DNA of 62,684 bases, from positions 1-62,684 of the forward strand of contig JAOPKD010000017.1 in assembly GCA_025517565.1 (NCBI GenBank). The letters are read 5' to 3'. This document shows, piece by piece, positions 8,679-16,946 of the stretch. The stretch is from Halapricum hydrolyticum (GTDB taxonomy: Archaea > Halobacteriota > Halobacteria > Halobacteriales > Haloarculaceae). Numbering within the stretch: the first letter of the stretch is position 1; each line of letters opens with the position of its first letter. The translations under genes were made by a program, and so were the position numbers. Below the pieces are notes generated by a model that was not told where the DNA came from, made no database searches, and saw only the letters and a program-made list of their open reading frames with translations.

Positions 8679-11252
8679 ATGGCCGGGTCGATCTCGCGTC
8701 GGTACGCGAACTGGATCGCGGCCCACAGCAAAGCCGTCGTGTTCGCCGTGATCGTGCTGACGGTCGTCGTCGCGGCCGGTGCCGCGCTCGGGGGCGCCGG
8801 AAGTTCGGGTGTCGGCCAGTTCGAGATCGACTCGCCCGAGACGGAGGCCCAGGAGTTCGTCCAGAACAATTACGGGGACGACGACGGCGTGGTCGCACAG
8901 ATCGTCGTCCGCAACGAGAGCGGTGACGTCCTCACGCGGGAGTCGCTTCTGGAGGGGCTGTATCTCCAGCGCGAGGTCAGAGACGACGAGAATCTGAACG
9001 CGACGCTGTCCGGGCAGGGAATGGTCGGCATCGAGAACGTCGTCGCGACCGCCGCCGTCCACGCCGACTCCGAAAGCGGCCAGCCGCCGACGGGAACGCC
9101 GTCGCTTGACCGTCAGATCGCGGCCCTCGAAGGGCTCGATCAGGCGGCGTTCGAGCAACTGCTCGCGCAAGTGCTCGACCCGAATGCCGAGCTGCCCGGC
9201 GAGCAGGATCCGTACGCTTTCCTGCCCCGGAGCTACGACCCGGGCGACACGAGCGCTGAGGCGCGGCTGACGCTGCTGCTGCAGGTCGACGACAGCGGTC
9301 CCGACGAGAACCCGCAGGCTGCCTACGACGCACAGGTCGAGATCGCCGACCTGCTCGACCAGCGCTTCGAGGACGCGTTCGTCTTCGGGCAGGGGATCCA
9401 GGACGACGCCTCGACGCGCGCGATCGGCGACAGCTTCGCCATCATCACGCCGTTCGCGCTCGCGCTGATCGTCTTCGTCCTCGGAATTACCTACCGGGAT
9501 CTGCTGGATATCCTGCTGGCGTTCGTCGGCATCGCGGTCGTGATGGCCTGGCTTTCGGGGATCATGGGCTGGCTCGCGATCCCGATGAACGTCATCCTCA
9601 TCGCCGTCCCCTTCCTCTTGATAGGGCTGAGCATCGACTACGCGTTACACGTCGTCATGCGCTATCGCGAAGCGCGCCGGGGAACGCTCGACGTCCAGAA
9701 CGGCGACGGGAGCAGCCTCTCTGTCCGGGCGGCGATGGCACTCGGGTTCGGCAGCGTCGTTCTCGCGCTGGCGGCGGCGACCGTCTCGACAGGCGTGGGC
9801 TTTTTCTCGAACATCGTCAGCCCGCTCCCCGCGATTCAGGACTTCGCGGTCCTCAGCGCGGGCGGCATCTTCGCGACCTTCGTTGCCTTCGGCGTGTTCC
9901 TGCCGGCGCTGAAGGTCGAGGTCGACTCGTTCGTCGAGAACCGGCTCGGCCGAAGTCGAGACAAACCGGCGTTCGGCGTCGAGAGCGGGCTCGCTCATAC
10001 AGTGCTCGAACGGCTGGGGGCACTGACCACGCGTGCGCCCGTCGCGATCGTCGTCGTCGCGCTCCTGCTCGCGGCCGGGGGCGGTTACGGCGCGACGACC
10101 ATCGATACGGAATTCAACGAGGCAGACTTCCTGCCCCGGGACGCCCCGGACTGGGCCGGATACCTGCCCGGACCGCTGGAACCGGATACGTACACGATCG
10201 CCGACGATTTCGAGTATCTCAGCGACAACTTCCGGCTGCGGGGTGAGGGGGGCCAGTCCCAGATACTGATACGCGGCGACGTGACCGACGGCGCCGTCCT
10301 CGCTGCGATGGATGACGCTGGCACCGGCGTCGATCCGGACAGTGCTATCCAGCTCCGGCCAGGCGGCACAGCGGCCATCGAGGGGCCACACACGGTCATT
10401 CGTGCGGTGGCCGACGACGACGAGGCGTTCGCCGCGCTGGTCGATCAGTACGACACGGACGGCGACGGGTTGCCTGACGAAAACGTCGCCGAGGTCTACG
10501 CGGCACTGTTCGACGCCGACGAGCAGGCTGTGAGCGAGGTCCTGAGTCGCGACGAGGACGGGACCGTCACGTCTGTACGTCTCTTGCTGTCGGTTCGGTC
10601 CAGCGAATCGGCCCAGACCATCGCCGAGGACACGCGCACGTTCGCAACGCAGATCGAGCGCGGCGCTGTCGACGCCAGCGGCGGCGCGGCCGAGATTACG
10701 GCCGTGGCGACCGGCGGGACCGTCACGACGGCAGTCATCCAGGACGCGTTACTGGAGACGCTGATCGAGGCCTTTGCGGTAACGCTCGTGGTCATCTTGC
10801 TGTTCCTGACGGCGCTGTTCCGCGTCCGGTACGGCTCGTGGTCGCTGGGGCCCGTGGCGCTCCTGCCGGTCGTGGTGGCGCTGGCTTGGCTTCTCGGGGC
10901 GATGTCGGTACTCGGCGTGTCGTTCAACAGCGAGACGGCAGTGATCACGAGCCTCGCGATCGGGCTCGGCGTCGACTACAGTATCCACGCGAGCGAGCGA
11001 TTCATGGCCGAACGCGAACGCGCCGGAAGCCTCGCGTCCGCACTGAACCGGACGATCACCGGCACTGGTGGAGCACTCCTGGCCAGTGCCGCGACGACTG
11101 CGGCGGCCTTCGGCGTGCTCGCCTTTGCCCTCTCGCCGCCGCTACAGCGGTTCGGAATCGTCACAGGACTGGCGATCATCTTCGCGTTCGTCGCCGTGGT
11201 CACGATGTTACCGGGCTTGCTCGTTGTGCGCGAGCGGTCGCTCCCGGACTGA
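8679..11252 (+). CDS. RND superfamily (MMPL/SSD-like) membrane transporter
   Basis: 857 residues with duplicated halves. TM1 (AVVFAVIVLTVVVAAGAALG) precedes a ~200-residue extracytoplasmic domain, then five clustered TMs including VPFLLIGLSIDYALHVVMRYREARRG. A second extracytoplasmic domain and a second bundle with SLAIGLGVDYSIHASERFMAERER follow. The paired D-Y-x-x-H motifs in the middle helix of each half are where RND proteins place proton-relay acids. Substrate unknown; haloarchaeal members are candidates for lipid or small-molecule export. A paralogue of the same size is at 47177-49759. Confidence 0.88.
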   Translation: MAGSISRRYANWIAAHSKAVVFAVIVLTVVVAAGAALGGAGSSGVGQFEIDSPETEAQEFVQNNYGDDDGVVAQIVVRNESGDVLTRESLLEGLYLQREVRDDENLNATLSGQGMVGIENVVATAAVHADSESGQPPTGTPSLDRQIAALEGLDQAAFEQLLAQVLDPNAELPGEQDPYAFLPRSYDPGDTSAEARLTLLLQVDDSGPDENPQAAYDAQVEIADLLDQRFEDAFVFGQGIQDDASTRAIGDSFAIITPFALALIVFVLGITYRDLLDILLAFVGIAVVMAWLSGIMGWLAIPMNVILIAVPFLLIGLSIDYALHVVMRYREARRGTLDVQNGDGSSLSVRAAMALGFGSVVLALAAATVSTGVGFFSNIVSPLPAIQDFAVLSAGGIFATFVAFGVFLPALKVEVDSFVENRLGRSRDKPAFGVESGLAHTVLERLGALTTRAPVAIVVVALLLAAGGGYGATTIDTEFNEADFLPRDAPDWAGYLPGPLEPDTYTIADDFEYLSDNFRLRGEGGQSQILIRGDVTDGAVLAAMDDAGTGVDPDSAIQLRPGGTAAIEGPHTVIRAVADDDEAFAALVDQYDTDGDGLPDENVAEVYAALFDADEQAVSEVLSRDEDGTVTSVRLLLSVRSSESAQTIAEDTRTFATQIERGAVDASGGAAEITAVATGGTVTTAVIQDALLETLIEAFAVTLVVILLFLTALFRVRYGSWSLGPVALLPVVVALAWLLGAMSVLGVSFNSETAVITSLAIGLGVDYSIHASERFMAERERAGSLASALNRTITGTGGALLASAATTAAAFGVLAFALSPPLQRFGIVTGLAIIFAFVAVVTMLPGLLVVRERSLPD

Positions 11253-11295
11253 CGTTACGAGCACGCGGTCGAGTCGCTCCGGAAGATTCTGTTGA

Positions 11296-11490
11296 GGTGG
11301 TGCGTTCGCAATCGTTGCGGGTGTCGCGCTGGCTACCGGCGCGACCGGCTGGTACGCGGCGATGAGCCTGGATGCGGGCCCGGTCGTGTCGCTGTCGGCG
11401 TCGGTGTTCGCGGTCGTGCTCGCCGAGACGGTCGGGACCGCGACCGTGATGCTCTGGAGAGTGGAGATTCGCGACCATCTCGGCGCGTAG
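11296..11490 (+). pseudogene. remnant or start-less small membrane protein
   Basis: The frame after TGA 11293-11295 encodes two hydrophobic stretches (FAIVAGVALATGATGWYAAM and VVSLSASVFAVVLAETVGTAT) and ends VEIRDHLGA at TAG 11488-11490. No ATG, GTG or TTG begins the full reading. The first ATG (11362) would remove the first hydrophobic segment. It may be the tail of a decayed gene or a protein using an unusual start. Confidence 0.3.
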
Positions 11491-11541
11491 AGGATCTCGA
11501 CATCCCCTCAATATTAGGCAGTGCCGCTTTCACCCTCGCAC

Positions 11542-12195
11542 ATGACGACTCCTGAAAGCGTCCAGTCGCTGATCGACCAGTTACACGAGCAAGCCGAGAT
11601 GGATCTTCCGGACGAAGAGACGCCTGACGTGGGCATCGTGATGGGCAGCGACTCGGACCTGCCGACAATGGCCGGCGGCAAGGGCAAACGACCCGGTGCG
11701 TACGCCGCCCTCGCTGAGGAACTCGGCTTCGAGGAGCAAACCGACTACACGGACGCCCCCGAGGCGCGGTTCACGTTCGAGACGTTCGTCGTCTCCGCCC
11801 ATCGCACGCCCGAACTGATGTACGCCTACGCCGAGACCGCGGAGGACCGTGGCCTGGACGTGATCATCGCGGGAGCGGGCGGCAAGTCCGCGGACCTGCC
11901 GAACATGACCGCCTCGATCGCCTATCCGCTGCCCGTGATCGGTGTGCCGGTCCAGGAGAAGTCCGTCGACAGCGTCATCGGCATGCCACAGGGCGCCCCG
12001 ATCACCGCGGTCGACGCAGGCAAGTCGTTCAACGCCGCGCTGAGCGCCGTCCAGATCCTCTCGCGACAGCATCCCGAACTCCGCGAACGGCTCGTGGACT
12101 ATCACCGAGACCTGCAGCAAAGCGTCGGTGAGGTTTCCCGGAACCTGCACGAACTCGGGACGCCGGGGTTCAAGACGGAGTACTGGAAGGAGTAA
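11542..12195 (+). CDS. purE: N5-carboxyaminoimidazole ribonucleotide mutase / AIR carboxylase
   Basis: 217 residues. GIVMGSDSDLPTM is the PurE signature; FVVSAHRTPELMYAY carries the catalytic SAHRTP, followed by VIIAGAGGKSADLPNMTASIAYPLPVIGVPVQ. It acts in purine synthesis to form CAIR. An insert relative to bacterial PurE (GGKGKRPGAYAALAEELGF...) lies between the first two motifs. Start ATG 11542 is supported by AATATTAG at 11510-11517, about 28 bases upstream. The last nine codons are duplicated downstream at 12327-12353. Confidence 0.93.
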   Translation: MTTPESVQSLIDQLHEQAEMDLPDEETPDVGIVMGSDSDLPTMAGGKGKRPGAYAALAEELGFEEQTDYTDAPEARFTFETFVVSAHRTPELMYAYAETAEDRGLDVIIAGAGGKSADLPNMTASIAYPLPVIGVPVQEKSVDSVIGMPQGAPITAVDAGKSFNAALSAVQILSRQHPELRERLVDYHRDLQQSVGEVSRNLHELGTPGFKTEYWKE

Positions 12196-12353
12196 CCGCG
12201 AGCGAAGCGAGCGGGTTTTTCGCCCACGTTTTTCGACGAGCGGTACCCGCAGCGTCGCGAGCAGAAGCGAAGCGATCAGCGAGCAGAGCGAGGATACCCG
12301 AGGAGGAAAAGATTGATGTACACGAGCTCGGGACGCCGGGGTTCAAGACGGAG
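12154..12353 (+). repeat. duplicated purE 3' end with repeat-rich terminator-like spacer
   Basis: The 27 bases at 12154-12180 inside purE (encoding LGTPGFKTE) recur exactly at 12327-12353, followed by a TGA. Flanking bases are also similar. Between them lie CCGC-gagcgaagcga-GCGG followed by TTTTT (12196-12220), then CACGTTTTTCGACGAGCGG and CGAAGCG-rich sequence. A similar arrangement follows nuoI at 16811-16920. The block looks like a segmental duplication of the purE end and terminator. Confidence 0.7.
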
Positions 12354-12415
12354 CACTGAGAGACGTGACGACGAGCGAGAAACGGTCAGCGTTGCCGAAA
12401 ACGGCAACACTGAAT

Positions 12416-12426
12416 CCTTATATGCA
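12416..12426 (+). promoter_or_regulatory. TATA box of the nuo operon
   Basis: CCTTATATGCA precedes the nuoA ATG (12456) by about 35 bases. This puts the transcription start a few bases before the start codon. It is the only strong AT-rich block in the purE-nuoA gap. Confidence 0.5.
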
Positions 12427-12455
12427 ACCGCTCCCAAGCGGTGATCAGGAGTCTT

Positions 12456-12863
12456 ATGAGCAATCCGTGGATCGCGATCGGCGCGCTGGCGGCAGTGGCG
12501 ATTCTCATCCCGGTGGCGATGATAGTCGTCTCGGCATTGCTTCGTCCGCGCGTCCCAGAACTGAGCAAACGCGCCACGTACGAGAGCGGGGAGATCCCGA
12601 CGGGCGGCACGCGCATTCGATTCAACATCCAGTACTACATGGTTGCGCTGCTGTTCGTGGTCTTCGACATCGAGACCGTCCTGATCTTCCCCTGGACTGT
12701 CATCTATAACGACGCTGTCCAGGCTGTCGGGATGACACGAGCGCTCGTTCCGATGCTCGTGTTCATCGGAATTCTCGTCGTGGGCCTCGGCTGGGCGTGG
12801 CGCAACGGCGCAGTCCGGTGGGTGCGGAGCCCGCGGGCACAGCGTCAGAAGGTCGAACGGTAA
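12456..12863 (+). CDS. nuoA: NADH dehydrogenase-like complex I subunit A
   Basis: 135 residues from ATG 12456 (an in-frame GTG lies 15 bases earlier). Three membrane helices: AIGALAAVAILIPVAMIVVSAL near residues 5-27, VALLFVVFDIETVLIFPWTV and MLVFIGILVVGLGWAW. The loop with YESGEIPTGGTRIRFNIQYYMVALLFVVFDIE is the family hallmark, including the quinone-tunnel D-I-E. First gene of a tight operon; nuoB starts 2 bases after its stop. Confidence 0.93.
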   Translation: MSNPWIAIGALAAVAILIPVAMIVVSALLRPRVPELSKRATYESGEIPTGGTRIRFNIQYYMVALLFVVFDIETVLIFPWTVIYNDAVQAVGMTRALVPMLVFIGILVVGLGWAWRNGAVRWVRSPRAQRQKVER

Positions 12864-12865
12864 CC

Positions 12866-13564
12866 ATGAGTAGTGAACAGACACCACAGGGAGACGGTAC
12901 AGGCGGGAAATCAACCCAGGAAGCGCGGATGGGCGAGGGAGTCGACGATCGGTTCAACTCGAAGTTGCGCGATGCCTTCGGCACGTCGCCGTTCATCCTC
13001 ACGAAGTTCGACAAGTTCATGAACTGGGTTCGCGGGTCGTCGATGTTCATGCTGCAGTTCGGGATCGCCTGCTGCAGCATCGAGATGATGCACACCTACT
13101 CGGTCAAACACGACCTCGACCGGTTCCACGCGGGCGTGCCCCGGGCGTCGCCGCGGCAGGCCGACGTGATCATCATCCCCGGGACGATCGTCTCGAAGTT
13201 CGCCCCGCGGATGAAGCGCATCTACGATCAGATGCCCGAGCCGAAGTTCGTCATCGGCATGGGCTCGTGTACGATCTCCGGCGGTCCCTTCCAGGAGGGG
13301 TACAACGTCATCAAGGGGGCCGAAGAGGTCATTCCGATCGACATCCACGTCCCGGGCTGTCCGCCCCGTCCCGAGGCGCTGATCTACGGTGTCGCCAAGC
13401 TTCAGGAGCGGATCGCCCACGGCGAGACTGCACCAGTGACGGTCAAACCGTACGAACTCGAGGAGTTCGGCGACCTCGAGCGGGACGAACTCGTACAGCA
13501 TCTGGCCGATCAGATCAACGAGGACGACCTCGTCATGCGATACGACTGGACTGAGCAACCATGA
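12866..13564 (+). CDS. nuoB: complex I subunit B
   Basis: 232 residues from ATG 12866; the longer upstream frame overlaps nuoA and is rejected. Ligands for the N2 [4Fe-4S] cluster are visible: tandem Cys in GIACCSIEMMHTY, the Cys in GSCTISGG and the Cys in PGCPPRPEALIYGV. The acidic N-terminal extension (about 45 residues, EQTPQGDGTGGKSTQEARMGEG) and C-terminus are typical haloarchaeal additions. It overlaps nuoCD by four bases (ATGA). Confidence 0.95.
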   Translation: MSSEQTPQGDGTGGKSTQEARMGEGVDDRFNSKLRDAFGTSPFILTKFDKFMNWVRGSSMFMLQFGIACCSIEMMHTYSVKHDLDRFHAGVPRASPRQADVIIIPGTIVSKFAPRMKRIYDQMPEPKFVIGMGSCTISGGPFQEGYNVIKGAEEVIPIDIHVPGCPPRPEALIYGVAKLQERIAHGETAPVTVKPYELEEFGDLERDELVQHLADQINEDDLVMRYDWTEQP

Positions 13565-15243
13565 GTTTGGAGAAACCCGTCCCGGACGCCCCGGACGAAG
13601 TCGGCGTCACCGAAGACGGACTCGACTACGACGCGCTAGAGGAGCTGGTCTCCGAGCACGTCATCGACCGCGAGAGCCACGTCAACGCCGAGGCGCTAGT
13701 GATCCGTCCCGACGCGGTCCAGGATACTCTCTCGGCGCTAAAAGAGGAGGCCGGTTTCGATCACTGCTCGGCGGTCACGGCCCAGGAGTACGAGGACCGC
13801 TACGAGTCGATCTATCACCTCAAGAAGTTCGACGACCCGACCCAGCAGTTGAGCGTCGTCGTCCCCGCCAACAAGGACGAGCCGGTCTCGGAAAGTGCAG
13901 AATCGGTCTACCGGACAGCCGACTGGCACGAACGGGAGGCCTACGACCTCGTGGGCATCGAGTACGACGACCACCCCGACCTGCGCCGGATCCTCCTCCC
14001 GGAGACCTGGCAGGGCCATCCGATGGGGAAAGACTACAACCAGAACCAGCCACAGGTCGTACCGCTGCGCGAGCACGTCAATCCCCTCGCAGAGGACCAC
14101 AGTGCGGGCGAGGATTCGGACACGATGTTCGTCAACATCGGTCCGCACCATCCCGCGACCCACGGCGTCCTCCACGTGAAGACGGTGCTCGACGGCGAGC
14201 AGATCGCCGACATCGACCCGGACATCGGCTATCTCCACCGCAACGAGGAGCAGATGTGCGAGCAGTCGACCTACCGTCACCAGATCATGCCCTATCCCGA
14301 CCGGTGGGACTACACGCCCGGCGGGATCCTCAACGAGTGGGCGTACGCCCGCGCGGCGGAGTCGATGGCCGACATCGAGGTGCCCGAATACGCGCAGGTC
14401 CTGCGGACGATGAGCGCTGAGCTGACCCGTATCGCCGCGCACATGCTTGCGCTGGGGACCTTCGGGCTGGACGTCTACGGTGACTTCAACGCGATCTTCA
14501 TGTACGCGGTCCGGGACCGCGAGGCCGTTCAGAATATCCTCGAAGACCTGACCGGCCAGCGACTGATGTTCAACTATTTCCGGCTCGGCGGGGTCTCCTG
14601 GGACGTGCCCGAACCTCGCGAGGAGTTCTTCGAGAAGATCCGCGAGTTCCTCGACGGACTGCCGGAGTACATAGAGGAGTACCACAACCTCATCACGGAA
14701 AACGAGATTTTCCAGTTGCGGTGTATCGACACTGGAATCCTCCCGCCGGAGGTCGCGAAGAACTACGGTGCGACTGGACCCGTCCTCCGCGGGTCGGGCG
14801 TCGATTACGACCTGCGCCGGGACGACCCCTACGGCTACTACGACGAACTCGACTGGAACGTCGTCACCGAAGACGGCTGTGACAACTATTCGCGCGTGCT
14901 CGTCCGCATGCGCGAAGTCGAGGAGTCGGCGAAGATCATCCGCCAGTGTGTCGACCTGCTGGAAGACTGGCCCGAGGACGACCGCGAGATCCAGGCCAAC
15001 GTCCCGCGGACGCTGCGGCCCGAGGCCGACAAAGAGGTCTACGAAGCCGTCGAGGGGGCGAAAGGTGAACTCGGGATCTACATGCGCAGCGACGGCACCG
15101 ACAAGCCCGCTCGCTTCAAGATCCGCTCGCCGTGTTTCTCGAATCTCCAGACGCTGCCGGAGATGAGTGAAGGCGAGTACATTCCGGACATGGTCGCCTC
15201 GCTGGGGAGTCTCGATATCGTGCTCGGGGAGGTGGATCGCTGA
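13561..15243 (+). CDS. nuoCD: complex I fused subunit CD
   Basis: 560 residues. The N-terminal ~160 residues are the NuoC 30-kDa domain (ADWHEREAYDLVGIEYDDHPDLRRILLPETWQGHPMGKDY). The rest is the NuoD 49-kDa domain (IGPHHPATHGVLHVKTVLDGE, DIGYLHRNEEQMCEQ, HMLALGTFGLDVYG). The fusion is usual in haloarchaea. The domains form the quinone-binding interface with NuoB. The stop overlaps the nuoH ATG by one base (TGATG). Confidence 0.95.
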   Translation: MSLEKPVPDAPDEVGVTEDGLDYDALEELVSEHVIDRESHVNAEALVIRPDAVQDTLSALKEEAGFDHCSAVTAQEYEDRYESIYHLKKFDDPTQQLSVVVPANKDEPVSESAESVYRTADWHEREAYDLVGIEYDDHPDLRRILLPETWQGHPMGKDYNQNQPQVVPLREHVNPLAEDHSAGEDSDTMFVNIGPHHPATHGVLHVKTVLDGEQIADIDPDIGYLHRNEEQMCEQSTYRHQIMPYPDRWDYTPGGILNEWAYARAAESMADIEVPEYAQVLRTMSAELTRIAAHMLALGTFGLDVYGDFNAIFMYAVRDREAVQNILEDLTGQRLMFNYFRLGGVSWDVPEPREEFFEKIREFLDGLPEYIEEYHNLITENEIFQLRCIDTGILPPEVAKNYGATGPVLRGSGVDYDLRRDDPYGYYDELDWNVVTEDGCDNYSRVLVRMREVEESAKIIRQCVDLLEDWPEDDREIQANVPRTLRPEADKEVYEAVEGAKGELGIYMRSDGTDKPARFKIRSPCFSNLQTLPEMSEGEYIPDMVASLGSLDIVLGEVDR

Positions 15244-16301
15244 TGGTCGAGTCGGCGCCCCTTCCGGAGACGTTCTCCGATCTGCTTGGGCTGGAGCAGT
15301 TCGGCGTCGCCGGGGAGTTCCTCGCCGGATTGCTCGCTGCGGGGTTGGTCGGGACGTTCGTGTTGCTGAACACGGCCGTCGCCGGCCCGTGGGCCAAACG
15401 GAAGATCACGGCCTCGTTCACCGACCGGATCTCGGTCAATCGGGTCGGCCCGTGGGGTCTGGGGACGATCATCGTCGACTCGGTGCGCCTGCTCAGCAAG
15501 GAGCTGATCATCCCCGAAGACGCCGACCGGCCGGCCTACGATCTGGCGCCGCTGGTGCTCGCCGGCTCGGCACTGCTCGGGTTCGCGGTCATCCCGATGG
15601 GCAACGGCATCCAGGTTGCCGACCCCGAGGTCGGCCTGGCCTACGTCTTTGCCGTCGCCTCGATCGCTTCGCTCGGGCTGTTGATGGCCGGATATTCGTC
15701 GAGCAACAAGTACTCGTTCCTGGGCGGGTTGCGTGCGGTCGCGCAGAACCTCGCCTACGAGATCCCGCTGGTGTTGACCGGTGCGTCGGTCGTCATCTTC
15801 GCGGGGACCCTCCAGATGAGCGAGATCGTCGCCGCCCAGCAGGAGACGCTCCTCCAGCTCGGACCGGTCGCGATCCCCACGTGGTTCGGCATCCTCAACC
15901 CGTTCGCGTTCGCGCTGTTCGTCGTCGCGAACCTTGCGGAAGTCGGACGCAATCCCTTCGACATCCCGGAAGCGCCGACGGAGATCGTCGCAGGCTACCA
16001 GACGGAGTATTCCAGCGTCTATTTCGTGCTGTTCTACCTGGGCGAGTTCATCCACATCTTCCTCGGTGGTGCGCTCATCGCCACGCTGTTCCTCGGCGGT
16101 CCGGCCGGCCCGATCCTGCCCGGGATCGTCTGGTTCACCATCAAGATCTGGGCTGTCTTCCTGTTCACGCAGTGGGCGCGTTCGGCGCTCCCGCGCGTTC
16201 GCATCGACCAGCTCATCGAGATCGGCTGGAAGGGACTGCTCGTGTTGAGCTTCGCCAACCTGATCCTGACTGCCGTCATCGTCGGGGTGGTCGGTGTATG
16301 A
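15243..16301 (+). CDS. nuoH: complex I subunit H
   Basis: 352 residues with about eight membrane helices. The hallmark stretch NLAEVGRNPFDIPEAPTEIVAGYQTEYS (near residue 225) forms part of the quinone chamber, and GWKGLLVLSFANLILTAVIVG closes the protein. It anchors the peripheral arm to the membrane arm. nuoI starts 28 bases later. Confidence 0.94.
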   Translation: MVESAPLPETFSDLLGLEQFGVAGEFLAGLLAAGLVGTFVLLNTAVAGPWAKRKITASFTDRISVNRVGPWGLGTIIVDSVRLLSKELIIPEDADRPAYDLAPLVLAGSALLGFAVIPMGNGIQVADPEVGLAYVFAVASIASLGLLMAGYSSSNKYSFLGGLRAVAQNLAYEIPLVLTGASVVIFAGTLQMSEIVAAQQETLLQLGPVAIPTWFGILNPFAFALFVVANLAEVGRNPFDIPEAPTEIVAGYQTEYSSVYFVLFYLGEFIHIFLGGALIATLFLGGPAGPILPGIVWFTIKIWAVFLFTQWARSALPRVRIDQLIEIGWKGLLVLSFANLILTAVIVGVVGV

Positions 16302-16329
16302 CGGCGCGAGTAACCCACGGTGATTCCCA

Positions 16330-16791
16330 ATGATCGGACTGCTCAAATCGATGGCAACGACGATGAAACACGCGCTCGACGGCCAGACCTTTACCGTCGA
16401 GTATCCCGAAGACACACCCGAAGTGAGCCCTCGTTTCCGCGGGGTCCACAAGTTCAGTCAGGAGCGGTGTATCTGGTGTCGCCAGTGTGAGAGCGTCTGT
16501 CCGAACGACACGATCCAGATCGTTCAGGACGACCAGCGCAACGGCGAGCAGTACAACCTCCACATCGGGCAGTGTATCTACTGTCGTCTCTGTGAGGAGG
16601 TCTGCCCCGTCGACGCAATCTTGCTGACCCAGAACTTCGAGTTCACCGCCGACACGAAAGACGAACTCGCCTACAACAAAGAACAGCTCAAGAACGTTCC
16701 GTGGTACAAGGACATCGATCCGCTGGAGGCACGCGAACCGGACCGTGGTGCGTGGATCGGTGAAGGCGAAGGCGAAGTCGACTATCAGTAA
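16330..16791 (+). CDS. nuoI: complex I subunit I, 2x[4Fe-4S]
   Basis: 153 residues. Two ferredoxin motifs, CIWCRQCESVCP and CIYCRLCEEVCP, bind clusters N6a and N6b that relay electrons to N2. It is the last nuo gene here: no nuoJ, K, L, M or N follows, and a terminator-like hairpin and leuB come next. Haloarchaeal nuo clusters usually continue with J-N, so the membrane-arm pump genes must be elsewhere or absent. Confidence 0.95.
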   Translation: MIGLLKSMATTMKHALDGQTFTVEYPEDTPEVSPRFRGVHKFSQERCIWCRQCESVCPNDTIQIVQDDQRNGEQYNLHIGQCIYCRLCEEVCPVDAILLTQNFEFTADTKDELAYNKEQLKNVPWYKDIDPLEAREPDRGAWIGEGEGEVDYQ

Positions 16792-16814
16792 GAGCGGTAA
16801 ACCGGTTGTTTGAC

Positions 16815-16845
16815 CTCGACCGAACGAAGTGAGGTCGAGATTTTT
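16815..16845 (+). terminator. terminator-like hairpin after nuoI
   Basis: CTCGACC (16815-16821) pairs with GGTCGAG (16833-16839), followed one base later by TTTTT at 16841-16845. It is followed by a second T-run (CTTTTTCGAGGAGCGG) and GAGCGAAGTGAGCC. The same plan follows purE at 12196-12300. Confidence 0.6.
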
Positions 16846-16946
16846 GGTCCAGCTTTTTCGAGGAGCGGTGGCGAGCGAAGTGAGCCACCCGACGAAGAAA
16901 AAGGTGGATCGACATGCTCTTTTCGTCGCCCGCGCGAACTGGATCC

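Noticed and set aside
15078..16451. 457-codon minus-strand frame opposite nuoCD and nuoH
   Set aside because: Antisense shadow of well-supported nuo genes, with atypical Asp/Arg-rich low-complexity composition.
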